A DNA stretch of 64,000 bases from Filimonas lacunae. GTDB lineage: Bacteria > Bacteroidota > Bacteroidia > Chitinophagales > Chitinophagaceae. The translations under genes were made by a program, and so were the position numbers. Below the pieces are notes generated by a model. It was given only the letters and a program-made list of their open reading frames with translations. It did not search any database and was not told the origin of the DNA. The stretch spans positions 6,700,823 to 6,764,822 of the forward strand of contig NZ_AP017422.1 of NCBI RefSeq assembly GCF_002355595.1. Direction: 5' to 3'. This document shows positions 16,622 through 24,388 of the stretch, one piece after another (positions within the stretch are counted from its first letter, which is position 1; every line of letters starts with the position of its first letter).

Positions 16622-17650
16622 TTATTTTTTTTGAAACAGGTAATGACTCACCATCCACTCCTGCCCGTTGTTGTATTTCCATAATTCCGAGCAGCTCATA
16701 AAAAAAATGCGCCAATACACCCACCACTTTACCGCATTCTTTTTACCGTAGGTTTCTTTAAAAAGCGGCATGATGTCCGCTTTATGCCTGTCCATATTTT
16801 GCAACCAGGCTTCTGCCGTTTTACTATAATGCAAACCGCTTACATGCCAGTGGTCCTGGATAGATACATGTTGATTGAAATATAAAAGCAGGTGATCACT
16901 GGGCATAATGCCACCGGTAAAAAAATACTTGCTCATCCAGTCGCTCTCATCCATTACCTCAAACTTGTAGGCATAACTTTTATGCGTAAAAATGTGCACA
17001 AACAACTTGCCTTCCGGCTTTAGAAATGAAGCCACCTTCTGCATCAGCATTTCATAGTTACGCATGTGTTCAAACATTTCCACCGATACCACCCGATCAA
17101 ACCGCTGTTCGGTAGTAAACAGGTTCATGTCTGCCGTAACTACTGTAAGGTTGGTAATACCTTGTAAACGCGCCTGCTCATCTATATGCATTTTCTGAGT
17201 ACGCGAATTAGACACTACCGTAAAGCTGCTTTGCGGATAACGTACAGCCATAAACAACGACAACGATCCCCAGCCACAGCCCAGCTCCAGCACCTCTTGT
17301 CCGTTCTGCAGTTGCGCACGATCGCAGGTTAACAGCAACATGTCTTTTTCTGAAGTATGAATATCTGTTACACCTTCTTTCCAATACCCGCTGCTGTACT
17401 TTAAATGTGGCCCCAGGCAATATTGATAAAAACGCGTAGGCACTTCATAATGCTGCTCATTGGCATCTGTTGTATTCACTGCAATAGGCGAGTCTTTCAA
17501 CTCCTGTATCAACTGTAGCAAATGCTGTTGCTGTACCTCAGTGCATCCTTTGTTTTCATTCTGTAAACGCTGTTTCAATAATCGGCGTATGCCAGTGCGG
17601 ATAAGGGAGTCAGGGAAATAATCTTTTTCAAGTAATGAGTTATACCACAT
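16622..17650 (-). CDS. SAM-dependent methyltransferase, cyclopropane-synthase-like (copy 2)
   Basis: A 342-residue second CFA-family enzyme, lacking the long N-terminal lipid-binding domain of copy 1. Landmarks are 'YEVPTRFYQYCLGPHLKYSSGYW', spread over two motifs, and the SAM-binding loop 'VLELGCGWGS', followed by 'FDRVVSVEMFEHMRNY' and a C-terminal helical part with 'FFMSCSELWKY', characteristic of the short CFA-like group found with DUF1295 and FAD-oxidoreductase genes. Two different CFA-like enzymes in one operon suggest successive or alternative methyl transfers. The upstream DUF1295 gene ends 42 bp before it. Confidence 0.9.
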   Translation of the reverse strand: MWYNSLLEKDYFPDSLIRTGIRRLLKQRLQNENKGCTEVQQQHLLQLIQELKDSPIAVNTTDANEQHYEVPTRFYQYCLGPHLKYSSGYWKEGVTDIHTSEKDMLLLTCDRAQLQNGQEVLELGCGWGSLSLFMAVRYPQSSFTVVSNSRTQKMHIDEQARLQGITNLTVVTADMNLFTTEQRFDRVVSVEMFEHMRNYEMLMQKVASFLKPEGKLFVHIFTHKSYAYKFEVMDESDWMSKYFFTGGIMPSDHLLLYFNQHVSIQDHWHVSGLHYSKTAEAWLQNMDRHKADIMPLFKETYGKKNAVKWWVYWRIFFMSCSELWKYNNGQEWMVSHYLFQKK

Positions 17651-17692
17651 AATTCCTGGTTCAGGTATAGCATATACGTGAACAGGAGAAGG

Positions 17693-18481
17693 TTAGTTTT
17701 TCTTGCGCCAGGGAATAAATACGCTGGTAGTTTGCTGATATTGACGATAAGCATCGCCTTTGCTTCGGAGGTTTTGTTCTTCGGTAAGAGGAATACCGGT
17801 TACTTTAAACAAGAGATAACCGATAGATACAGGACTGATAAAAGCCAACCATCCATAAGGGCTGCCTATAGCCATTACAAACACTCCTATCCATATCAAT
17901 AACTGAAAAAAGTAATTAGGATGACGGGAGTAATTCCAAAGTCCTTTGTTACATACTTTACCTTTATTGGCCGGGTTCTTTTTAAAAGCTGCCAGCTGTG
18001 CATCAGCCACCGTTTCGCCCACAATTGCCAGCAGCCAGATAGCCGCTCCTGCATATTCGGTAAAAAACATGCCGGCTTTCACATTCGCTGCCATAATAAA
18101 CCAGGGAATTGCCAACCAGATATTACTTACTGCCTGCGCCTGAAAAAACAGGAAGAATTTCAGCAGTAACTGGTTCCGCCATTCGTAGCGTAACTGTTTA
18201 TAACGTCCCTCTTCTTCGCCCAGGTGCCATAAAACCCGCTTGCCTAAATGCCAGGTTAAACGCAGGCTCCATAAACAGGCCAGGCCACTCACCCATAGTT
18301 TACGCACCCCATCGCCAGGGGCCAGCCACCAGATTAATACACCTATAATGGTAAAGTTAAAAGCCCAGAACACATCCACTATACCGGCATTGGATATACG
18401 GGTTGCCCATATCCATACACATAACATTACACAGCAAACAGTTGCCAGGGAAATAAGAGCAGGAAAGTAAAAGGAATGCAT
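17693..18481 (-). CDS. DUF1295 membrane protein (steroid 5-alpha-reductase-like fold)
   Basis: A 262-residue polytopic protein with about six membrane helices. The C-terminal half contains 'GLWNYSRHPNYFFQLLIWIGVF' in two contiguous motifs and 'GIPLTEEQNLRSKGDAYRQYQQTTSVFIPW'-type DUF1295 ending. The RHPNY motif is shared with isoprenylcysteine methyltransferases and steroid reductases, which bind a nucleotide or SAM cofactor near the membrane. A role in reducing or modifying an acyl chain within this operon is a fair inference. It starts 3 bp after the stop of the DUF1475-like gene. Confidence 0.88.
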   Translation of the reverse strand: MHSFYFPALISLATVCCVMLCVWIWATRISNAGIVDVFWAFNFTIIGVLIWWLAPGDGVRKLWVSGLACLWSLRLTWHLGKRVLWHLGEEEGRYKQLRYEWRNQLLLKFFLFFQAQAVSNIWLAIPWFIMAANVKAGMFFTEYAGAAIWLLAIVGETVADAQLAAFKKNPANKGKVCNKGLWNYSRHPNYFFQLLIWIGVFVMAIGSPYGWLAFISPVSIGYLLFKVTGIPLTEEQNLRSKGDAYRQYQQTTSVFIPWRKKN

Positions 18482-18484
18482 AGG

Positions 18485-18817
18485 TTAGTTATTAGCGGCG
18501 AAGATATTTTTAACAGGCTCACCTGCTTTTAATTTAAACAGTTGCACCAACACGTAGGCACAGGTTCCAATACTGCCTAAAACCGCAAATAATACAATCC
18601 AGAAAATCTTTTGTAACAGGGAGGTTTCTTTATAACAAACCCAGGTACTTAGCACCAGCACGTTTGCGTAAAAATCCCAAAGGGTGGCGCGCATCCAGGG
18701 AATGCCTGCCAGGTAGTTCCATTCCTCAAACAAATTACTTTTCAGCGAAGTGTCAATAACCTGGTAACACATAAATAACAAAACGGCACTGAAAAGCAAT
18801 TTGAGAGAAGTTATCAT
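18485..18817 (-). CDS. DUF1475-like small membrane protein
   Basis: A 110-residue protein with three hydrophobic segments (about 3-20, 45-62 and 68-92). The middle has 'TLWDFYANVLVLSTWVCYKE' and then 'LGSIGTCAYVLVQLFKL', resembling DUF1475 as I know it. It lies between the desaturase and DUF1295 genes with 3-bp gaps on both sides, so it is firmly part of the lipid operon. It has no known activity; a small membrane subunit or scaffold is possible. Confidence 0.72.
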   Translation of the reverse strand: MITSLKLLFSAVLLFMCYQVIDTSLKSNLFEEWNYLAGIPWMRATLWDFYANVLVLSTWVCYKETSLLQKIFWIVLFAVLGSIGTCAYVLVQLFKLKAGEPVKNIFAANN

Positions 18818-18820
18818 ACT

Positions 18821-19546
18821 TTATCTTTTTATCTGGATAATCCGCATCCGGTCTAATAACACAATTACCGGATAGGTAGGATCAAACTCAAACCATTTTT
18901 TGGCAAAATTTAAACTGTTGGGGCTTTTATGGTGGTTATTCTGCATCAGTTCACCCATCAGAAAGATATCTACCGGTATCGTGTTTTTACTATGATCCTG
19001 GTTGTCGAAACTGGAATAACCATACTTATGACCGCACCAGTTTACAATAGCTCCATGTACGGGGCCCATGAAAAAGTGGATTGGTAATAATAAAAACATC
19101 CACCACTGGGTAGCAAAAAAGCAATAAAAGGCTACATAGCCCAGGCCAAACATAATACGCACGCTCCAGTAGTTGGTTATTTTATCCAGCAAAGGCCACT
19201 CGGGGTAATTGCCACGAAAAGCTTTATCCGGTTCTACTTTGTGTTTAGCGTAATTCAGATAAATGTCTTTGGTTTTCATGGTCATTTCCCACACATCTTT
19301 AAAAAAATGGGGAGAATGCGGGTCTTTTTCGGTGTCGCTATACGCATGGTGCATCCTGTGCATAATGGCATAGGCTCTTGGGTTTAAGAAAGAAGCCCCT
19401 TGGGTAAAAATGGTAAAGCCATAGAAAAAACGCTCCCAGAACTTGTTCATGGAGAACATCTTGTGCGATGCATATCGATGAAGGAAGAAGGTTTGACAGA
19501 AAAGGGATAAGAACCAATGTGCCAGAAAAAAAATGAGAATAGCCAT
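18821..19546 (-). CDS. Fatty acid desaturase heading the lipid modification operon
   Basis: The ATG at 19546 (MAILIFFLAHWFLSLF) gives 241 residues and is chosen over a GTG at 19588. Three histidine boxes are visible: HRYASH, HRMHH and QNNHH, the last followed by 'KSPNSLNFAKKWFEFDP', typical of the short acyl-CoA desaturase group. Hydrophobic segments surround them. As first gene of an eight-gene leftward operon it could make the double bond that the two CFA-like methyltransferases and the FAD enzyme then modify. It is distinct in length and boxes from the stand-alone desaturase gene at 6.6-7.7 kb. Confidence 0.9.
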   Translation of the reverse strand: MAILIFFLAHWFLSLFCQTFFLHRYASHKMFSMNKFWERFFYGFTIFTQGASFLNPRAYAIMHRMHHAYSDTEKDPHSPHFFKDVWEMTMKTKDIYLNYAKHKVEPDKAFRGNYPEWPLLDKITNYWSVRIMFGLGYVAFYCFFATQWWMFLLLPIHFFMGPVHGAIVNWCGHKYGYSSFDNQDHSKNTIPVDIFLMGELMQNNHHKSPNSLNFAKKWFEFDPTYPVIVLLDRMRIIQIKR

Positions 19547-19664
19547 AAAATCACAAATCTTTTTAATTACATAAATACTCCACGCCACAGCAAAGAGGGC
19601 CCGCGAAGATAATCTTTGCCAGCCGCTATACTGGCATCTATTTTTTTAACATATATATAATGCG

Positions 19665-19693
19665 AAAAAGGGCGGTTCCTGAAGAAACCACCC
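19665..19693 (-). terminator. Terminator of the small membrane protein gene
   Basis: GGGCGGTT (19670-19677) pairs with AACCACCC (19686-19693) with one G-U on the minus-strand RNA, followed there by TTTTT. It ends the small gene at 19.7-19.9 kb before the lipid operon begins. Confidence 0.72.
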
Positions 19694-19727
19694 ATTCACT
19701 AAATTGTAAACGCTTGAAAAAAGTAGC

Positions 19728-19928
19728 TTAAGCCATTGCGTGGTTAACCTCTCTTTTAGCCTCTTTATTGGATTTTCTGAAGAACCTTCTTACGCCTTCA
19801 TGGGCATCTCCGGCTGCATCAGCTACATCATGTAATGTTTGAGAAGTTTTATTGCGGTTCCTCATATACAACAATACACCAGCGGCGGCAGCGCCCGCTA
19901 TTCCTGCGGCAATTAAAATGTTTTTCAT
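19728..19928 (-). CDS. Small YtxH-like single-span membrane protein (66 aa)
   Basis: The ATG at 19928 gives MKNILIAAGIAGAAAAGVLLYMRN, one Ala/Gly-rich membrane helix, followed by a charged amphipathic tail ('DVADAAGDAHEGVRRFFRKSNKEAKREVNHAMA' in two parts). A TTG 36 bp upstream is less likely. The layout matches YtxH-type stress-associated envelope proteins common in Bacteroidota. Function is not established. It is monocistronic with its own terminator. Confidence 0.7.
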   Translation of the reverse strand: MKNILIAAGIAGAAAAGVLLYMRNRNKTSQTLHDVADAAGDAHEGVRRFFRKSNKEAKREVNHAMA

Positions 19929-20041
19929 AAAAAAATATTTTTGGTTATACCTATGTAAATTCAAGAGTTATGCCAAAAAGAAAAACCGTTTTACGCGGTT
20001 TACTTATTTTTAAAGGCACATTTTAAATTACTGCTTTAGTT

Positions 20042-21916
20042 ATGTTGAAATTACTCAGTGGCTGCCTGGCAGCCGGCTTACTTACGGCAACAGTTCAGGC
20101 ACAGGAACTATATAAGCCCCGCAATATTCAAAATGCATATAATGCCGGCACGCGTGCAGCTAACGGCGCACCCGGCAAAAAATACTGGCAAAACAAAGGG
20201 AAGTACGATATATCCCTTACCGTTAACCCACCCAATAAAACGATATACGGCAGTGAAAACATCGACTACATCAACAATAGTCCCGACACACTGTACTCAC
20301 TGGCCATCCGGCTAATTTGCAACCTGCACAAGCCGCAGTCGCCACGTTCAGGCTATATCAGCCATGATTTTCTAAGCAAAGGCGTTATCATCGACACCTT
20401 TTACGTAGGCAACAGGGCCATCAATTTTAACAACGATGTAGGCACCGTGGCCAATGTATCGCTGGCCAAAGCATTATATCCTAAAGAAACAGCCCGCCTG
20501 CACATTGCCTGGCATTATGATATGTCGGTAGAAAGTGGCCGGGAGGGGATGATTGACAGCACAACCTTCTATCTTGCGTATTTTTATCCCCGTATTTCCG
20601 TTTACGACGATTATAATGGCTGGGACAGAATTGAGCATACCGATCGCGTAGAGTTTTACAGCGACTTCAACGACTACGAAGTCTCTATCAAAGCCCCTAA
20701 GAATTTTGTGGTATGGGGCACCGGCGACCTGGTAAACCCCGGAGAAGTGCTGCAACCCGAAGTAGCTAAAAAACTGGCCGCTTCGTATCTGTCAGATGAA
20801 ATAACCCATATGGCCACCTTCCAGGATATGCAACAGCATCGTGTTACGCAACAAAACGACTGGAATACCTGGAAAATGAAAGCCAGCCATATTGCAGATG
20901 TTACCTATGGCGTAAGCGATCATTATGTATGGGATGCCTCCAGCGTAGTAGTAGACAGTAGCACTAAACGCCGATCCAGCGTACAGGCCGCTTATAACGA
21001 TACTGCCAAAGACTTCCGTTATTCGGTAGCCAATGGCCGCTACGCCCTTAACTGGTTTTCGCATCAATGGCCGGGCGTTCCGTATCCTTTTTCTAAAATG
21101 ACCGCTTTTCAGGGCTACGCCGATATGGAATATCCTATGATGGTGAATGATGCTACTACGGATGATGTGGGTTTTTCGCAACTGGTGCAGGACCATGAAA
21201 TTGCACACACGTATTTTCCTTTCTATATGGGCATTAACGAAACACGCTATGCTTTTATGGATGAAGGCTGGGCTACCACCTTTGAATACCTGATTGGCAT
21301 TGCCGAAAAAGGCCAGGAAAAAGCAGACGAGTTTTATAAGCAGTTTCGTGTGGTACGGTATATCAACGATCCTTCTACCGAAGAAGATCAACCTATCATA
21401 TCCATGTCGTCACAACTCAGTGGCGTGGGCTATGGCAACAATGCCTACGGCAAGCCTTCCCTGGCCTACCTGGCTTTAAAAGATATGCTGGGCGATGCCG
21501 CGTTTAAAAAGGCCCTGCACAGCTATATGAGCCGCTGGAATGGCAAACACCCTATTCCGTGGGATTTCTTTTACTCCATCAATGATGCCTGTGGGCAAAA
21601 CCTGGATTGGTTTTGGAACAGCTGGTTCTTCAGCAATAATTATATCGACCTCGTATTGCAAAACGTGGAAAAAAAGGGCGATTCAGCGGTACTTACTATT
21701 CAAAACAAAGGTGGATTTCCCATTCCTTTTGATGTAGTGGTTACCTATAAAAATGCACAGCCCCTGCGTCTGCATCAAACACCAGCTGTTTGGAAAAGCA
21801 ACCAGCCACAAATACAAATTACCATTCCCGCTACTGATAAAATAAAACAGGTTCAGCTGGATGGCAAGCTGTTTATGGATGCTACACCACAAAACAACAA
21901 CTACCCGGTTAAATAA
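20042..21916 (+). CDS. Secreted M1-family zinc metallopeptidase
   Basis: A 624-residue protein with a signal peptide (residues 1-20, ending VQA-Q). The gluzincin motif HEIAH (385-389) is followed after 18 residues by E408 in 'MDEGWATTFE', so the HExxH-x18-E zinc site is complete. The upstream 'ADMEYPMMVND' is the substrate-binding region, a variant of the classical GAMEN. The N-terminal beta domain (about 50-230) precedes the catalytic domain. M1 enzymes are aminopeptidases; the exported location suggests periplasmic or surface peptide breakdown. It is monocistronic and ends before a convergent terminator. Confidence 0.93.
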   Translation: MLKLLSGCLAAGLLTATVQAQELYKPRNIQNAYNAGTRAANGAPGKKYWQNKGKYDISLTVNPPNKTIYGSENIDYINNSPDTLYSLAIRLICNLHKPQSPRSGYISHDFLSKGVIIDTFYVGNRAINFNNDVGTVANVSLAKALYPKETARLHIAWHYDMSVESGREGMIDSTTFYLAYFYPRISVYDDYNGWDRIEHTDRVEFYSDFNDYEVSIKAPKNFVVWGTGDLVNPGEVLQPEVAKKLAASYLSDEITHMATFQDMQQHRVTQQNDWNTWKMKASHIADVTYGVSDHYVWDASSVVVDSSTKRRSSVQAAYNDTAKDFRYSVANGRYALNWFSHQWPGVPYPFSKMTAFQGYADMEYPMMVNDATTDDVGFSQLVQDHEIAHTYFPFYMGINETRYAFMDEGWATTFEYLIGIAEKGQEKADEFYKQFRVVRYINDPSTEEDQPIISMSSQLSGVGYGNNAYGKPSLAYLALKDMLGDAAFKKALHSYMSRWNGKHPIPWDFFYSINDACGQNLDWFWNSWFFSNNYIDLVLQNVEKKGDSAVLTIQNKGGFPIPFDVVVTYKNAQPLRLHQTPAVWKSNQPQIQITIPATDKIKQVQLDGKLFMDATPQNNNYPVK

Positions 21917-21948
21917 GGGAGTTACTATACCTTATACCCCCCATAAAA

Positions 21949-21978
21949 AGGCCAGCCCTATTACATAAGGCCGGCCTT
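21949..21978. terminator. Bidirectional terminator between convergent genes
   Basis: 10-bp arms (AAGGCCAGCC at 21949-21958 with GGCCGGCCTT at 21969-21978), one mismatch or G-U, with A-rich flanks on both sides. It separates the M1 peptidase gene and the DUF695-like gene. Confidence 0.75.
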
Positions 21979-22002
21979 GTTGTATAAAAAAGTTGTTAGT
22001 TG

Positions 22003-22479
22003 TTAATTTAAAAAACCACCTACCGCATTCCACTCCTCATCTTCTTCAATAGCAAAGTTAATCCCTCTCTCCTTCATCACTTCATCACAAAACTGGTTCA
22101 CCTCTTCCTGTTCCAGCCTGGGCTCATCAATATAAATGAGTAAATCGCGAAAGTTTTTCCTGTTTACACGGCCCACCAGGTGCACCACCTGTTTGCTCTT
22201 TAAAAAGTCTATCACATCCTGCTCTACACGATTTAATCTTACCGTGTCATTTTCGGTAGCATATCCTTCGTCATCGGTATAAATAGCTTCCAGTTCTACT
22301 AACACCTGGTAACCATATAACCTCTTGTTAGGATATCCATTGTAAGCCTTGTTAATAAACGCAGCAGCAGGACCGTCAACTGTTTCACATTCCAGTTCCA
22401 CAAAGTCTTCACCAGGAAAAATAGGTTCAATAGGAGCAGGAGGCTCTTGTGCATCAAACAATTTCTTAAAAAATGACAT
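22003..22479 (-). CDS. DUF695-like domain protein
   Basis: The ATG at 22479 (MSFFKKLFDAQ) gives 158 residues; the longer frame needs a TTG. The middle and C-terminal parts ('LYGYQVLVELEAIYTDDEG', 'VEQDVIDFLKSKQVVHLVGRV', 'FRDLLIYIDEPRLEQEEVNQF') resemble DUF695, a small acidic cytoplasmic fold of unknown function that measures near 130 residues. A proline-rich linker precedes it. It is divergent from the HD hydrolase gene. Confidence 0.65.
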   Translation of the reverse strand: MSFFKKLFDAQEPPAPIEPIFPGEDFVELECETVDGPAAAFINKAYNGYPNKRLYGYQVLVELEAIYTDDEGYATENDTVRLNRVEQDVIDFLKSKQVVHLVGRVNRKNFRDLLIYIDEPRLEQEEVNQFCDEVMKERGINFAIEEDEEWNAVGGFLN

Positions 22480-22580
22480 ATCGAAAGGAGGGTTGATTTC
22501 TATTCGCTGATTCAAGGTAAATACTTCTTTGCGAAATAAAAAAACTAATCACTTTTGTAACGATTAATTTATATAGCACT

Positions 22581-23243
22581 ATGTCTTCTATATCACTTCA
22601 ACAATGGGAAGCTTTGTTTATACAATATCTTACACAGCACGCCCCCACCAACGATGCGTCTCACAACATCAGCCACTTTACACGCGTGTGGAACACTTGC
22701 TGCACTATTAATGAAGCAGAAGGCCATAAGGCAGATGCCCTGATATTATTAACAGCGAGTTATTTTCACGACCTGGTTTCTGTACCTAAAAACAGCCCTG
22801 ATCGTAACAAAGCTTCTTTGCTAAGCGCCGAAAAAACCGAACAGTTGTTAACACACCACTTTGCCCATTATCCTGCCGATAAAATAGCTGGTGTGAAACA
22901 TGCCATACATGCACATAGTTTCTCCGCAGCTATTGCCACCGAAACCTACGAAGCAGCCATTTTGCAGGATGCCGACCGTATGGAAGCACTGGGTGCCATA
23001 GGCATTGCACGCACTTTTTACACCGCAGGGATGCTGCACACACAAATGTTTCACCCCACCGATCCACTGGCACAGCACAGGCCTTTAAATGATACCACCT
23101 ATGCGCTGGACCATTTCCAGGTAAAGTTGCTACAATTGCCCGGCAAAATGAATACGGCTACCGGCAAACAACTGGCCACACAACTGGCAGCAGTGCTTAC
23201 ACAGTTTATGCAACAGTTAGTACAGGAAACAACAGGGGTATAA
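22581..23243 (+). CDS. HD-domain metal-dependent phosphohydrolase-like protein
   Basis: A 220-residue all-helical cytoplasmic protein of the YedJ-like HD group. The metal ligands are spread as H (in 'NISHFTRVW'), HD in 'SYFHDLVS' and D in 'LQDADRMEALGAIGIAR'. A further 'IHAHSF' may add a ligand. Such proteins hydrolyse phosphoester or nucleotide substrates that are mostly unidentified. It stands alone between divergent and convergent neighbours. Confidence 0.85.
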   Translation: MSSISLQQWEALFIQYLTQHAPTNDASHNISHFTRVWNTCCTINEAEGHKADALILLTASYFHDLVSVPKNSPDRNKASLLSAEKTEQLLTHHFAHYPADKIAGVKHAIHAHSFSAAIATETYEAAILQDADRMEALGAIGIARTFYTAGMLHTQMFHPTDPLAQHRPLNDTTYALDHFQVKLLQLPGKMNTATGKQLATQLAAVLTQFMQQLVQETTGV

Positions 23244-23262
23244 ACAAGCCCCTGCACGCTGT

Positions 23263-23649
23263 TTATTCTAATACTTTAACGGGATGCTTATGCTCATCAA
23301 TAGCTACAAACGTAAACGTACCGGTAATGGCTTTCTCTCTTTCAAAAGAATACATCTCTTCAATGTAAATTTCCACGGATACTTTCATGCTGGTGTTGCC
23401 AACATCTGTAACCTTTCCTACCAGCTCTATAATAGTACCTGCCGGAATAGGTTTGGTAAAGTTGATACGGTCGCTGGAGATAGTCACCATTCTTTTGCGG
23501 CTAAAACGCGTAGCAGTAATAAAAGCCACTTCGTCCATCAACATCATAGCCGTACCACCAAATAAAGTATCGTAGTGATTGGTAGTGCCAGGGAATACTG
23601 CTTTAAATATACGCGTCTCAGAATGCTGCAATCTTTCGTCTAATGTCAT
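23263..23649 (-). CDS. Acyl-CoA thioesterase (hotdog fold, YciA-like)
   Basis: A 128-residue single hotdog domain beginning MTLDERLQHSETRIFKAVFPG. The conserved 'NHYDTLFGGTAMMLMDEVAFITA' region carries the central helix and catalytic acid (D in 'LMDEV'), and 'RINFTKPIPAGTIIELVGKV' follows. Members hydrolyse short or medium acyl-CoA thioesters. Length is typical. No operon partner. Confidence 0.9.
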   Translation of the reverse strand: MTLDERLQHSETRIFKAVFPGTTNHYDTLFGGTAMMLMDEVAFITATRFSRKRMVTISSDRINFTKPIPAGTIIELVGKVTDVGNTSMKVSVEIYIEEMYSFEREKAITGTFTFVAIDEHKHPVKVLE

Positions 23650-23714
23650 TATGCCGGATTTGGATTTTCAGGCTATAAATGTATAGCAAAAGTTACAAGC
23701 AACTGCTGATATAG

Positions 23715-24338
23715 TTATAAAGCACTTCTGTCTACACCAAAAGCCCTGTCTAACCCATACACCACTGTTTGTGGCAGCTGCGCATTGGGCACAAACCTGC
23801 GCAAAGGCTCTGTTATTTTAGGATACTCATCAATAAAGGCCAGCTTTGTTTTTTGTGGAATACCTAAGTCCAGCATCAGCTGCACAAAAGCCGCCTTATC
23901 ACTTCCCCAAAACTTGATATACTTACTCTCTGTAACAAACAATTCTACCAACTGCGCTTTGGTATGCAGCAACAGGCCAAACTCCAGCATCGCATCTTTT
24001 GCCAGCTCTGTAGCATATTTCTGCAGCTGTGCCATTACCTGCTGTTTGGGAAAATAATCTGTAGTAACCGGTTCTTCTTCATACAATCCATATACACAAC
24101 TCAACTCCTCATCCGGAAACAATTGCGATAAGGCAGTAAACACTTCCCATAAACGGGAATTATTGACATTAATAGCAGCATAAAATGTAAAGGGCAATTG
24201 CTGCGTTTCATTGGCAGTGTACACAAAACCTTCTTCTATAGGGGCCAGTTTGCGCCTGGCTAACAGCTCCTCTATATCAACACGATGTGCCATTTCTTCC
24301 GGCAATGGCACCCGAATGGTAACAGGCATTTCTAACAT
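23715..24338 (-). CDS. Hypothetical protein, 207 aa
   Basis: A soluble mixed alpha/beta protein without signal peptide, membrane span or recognisable catalytic motif. It begins MLEMPVTIRVPLPEEMAH; M4 is an alternative start. A TATCTTTG box at 24350-24343 on the minus strand (TAnnTTTG type) lies so close to the first ATG that, if it is the promoter, the mRNA would be nearly leaderless or would use M4. The gene is divergent from the radical SAM gene across 50 bp. I do not recognise the family. Confidence 0.6.
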   Translation of the reverse strand: MLEMPVTIRVPLPEEMAHRVDIEELLARRKLAPIEEGFVYTANETQQLPFTFYAAINVNNSRLWEVFTALSQLFPDEELSCVYGLYEEEPVTTDYFPKQQVMAQLQKYATELAKDAMLEFGLLLHTKAQLVELFVTESKYIKFWGSDKAAFVQLMLDLGIPQKTKLAFIDEYPKITEPLRRFVPNAQLPQTVVYGLDRAFGVDRSAL

Positions 24339-24342
24339 GTAG

Positions 24343-24350
24343 CAAAGATA
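24343..24350 (-). promoter_or_regulatory. Candidate Bacteroidota -7 box (TATCTTTG)
   Basis: On the minus strand this is an exact TAnnTTTG match, 5-12 bp upstream of the hypothetical protein's first ATG. No good TTTG is seen about 19 bp further upstream, so it is a weak call. Confidence 0.3.
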
Positions 24351-24388
24351 AGCAATCCAAATGCTACACTTTTTAGTATTTTTAGCAT

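Noticed and set aside
12161-19546. Idea that the lipid operon is a sterol or carotenoid pathway
   Set aside because: Although DUF1295 and the FAD enzyme resemble steroid/carotenoid enzyme folds, the set as a whole matches the desaturase/CFA/DUF1365 fatty acid clusters.
20792-21391. 199-aa minus-strand frame inside the M1 peptidase gene
   Set aside because: Antisense shadow of a well-supported coding region with intact catalytic motifs; no motif in the antisense frame.
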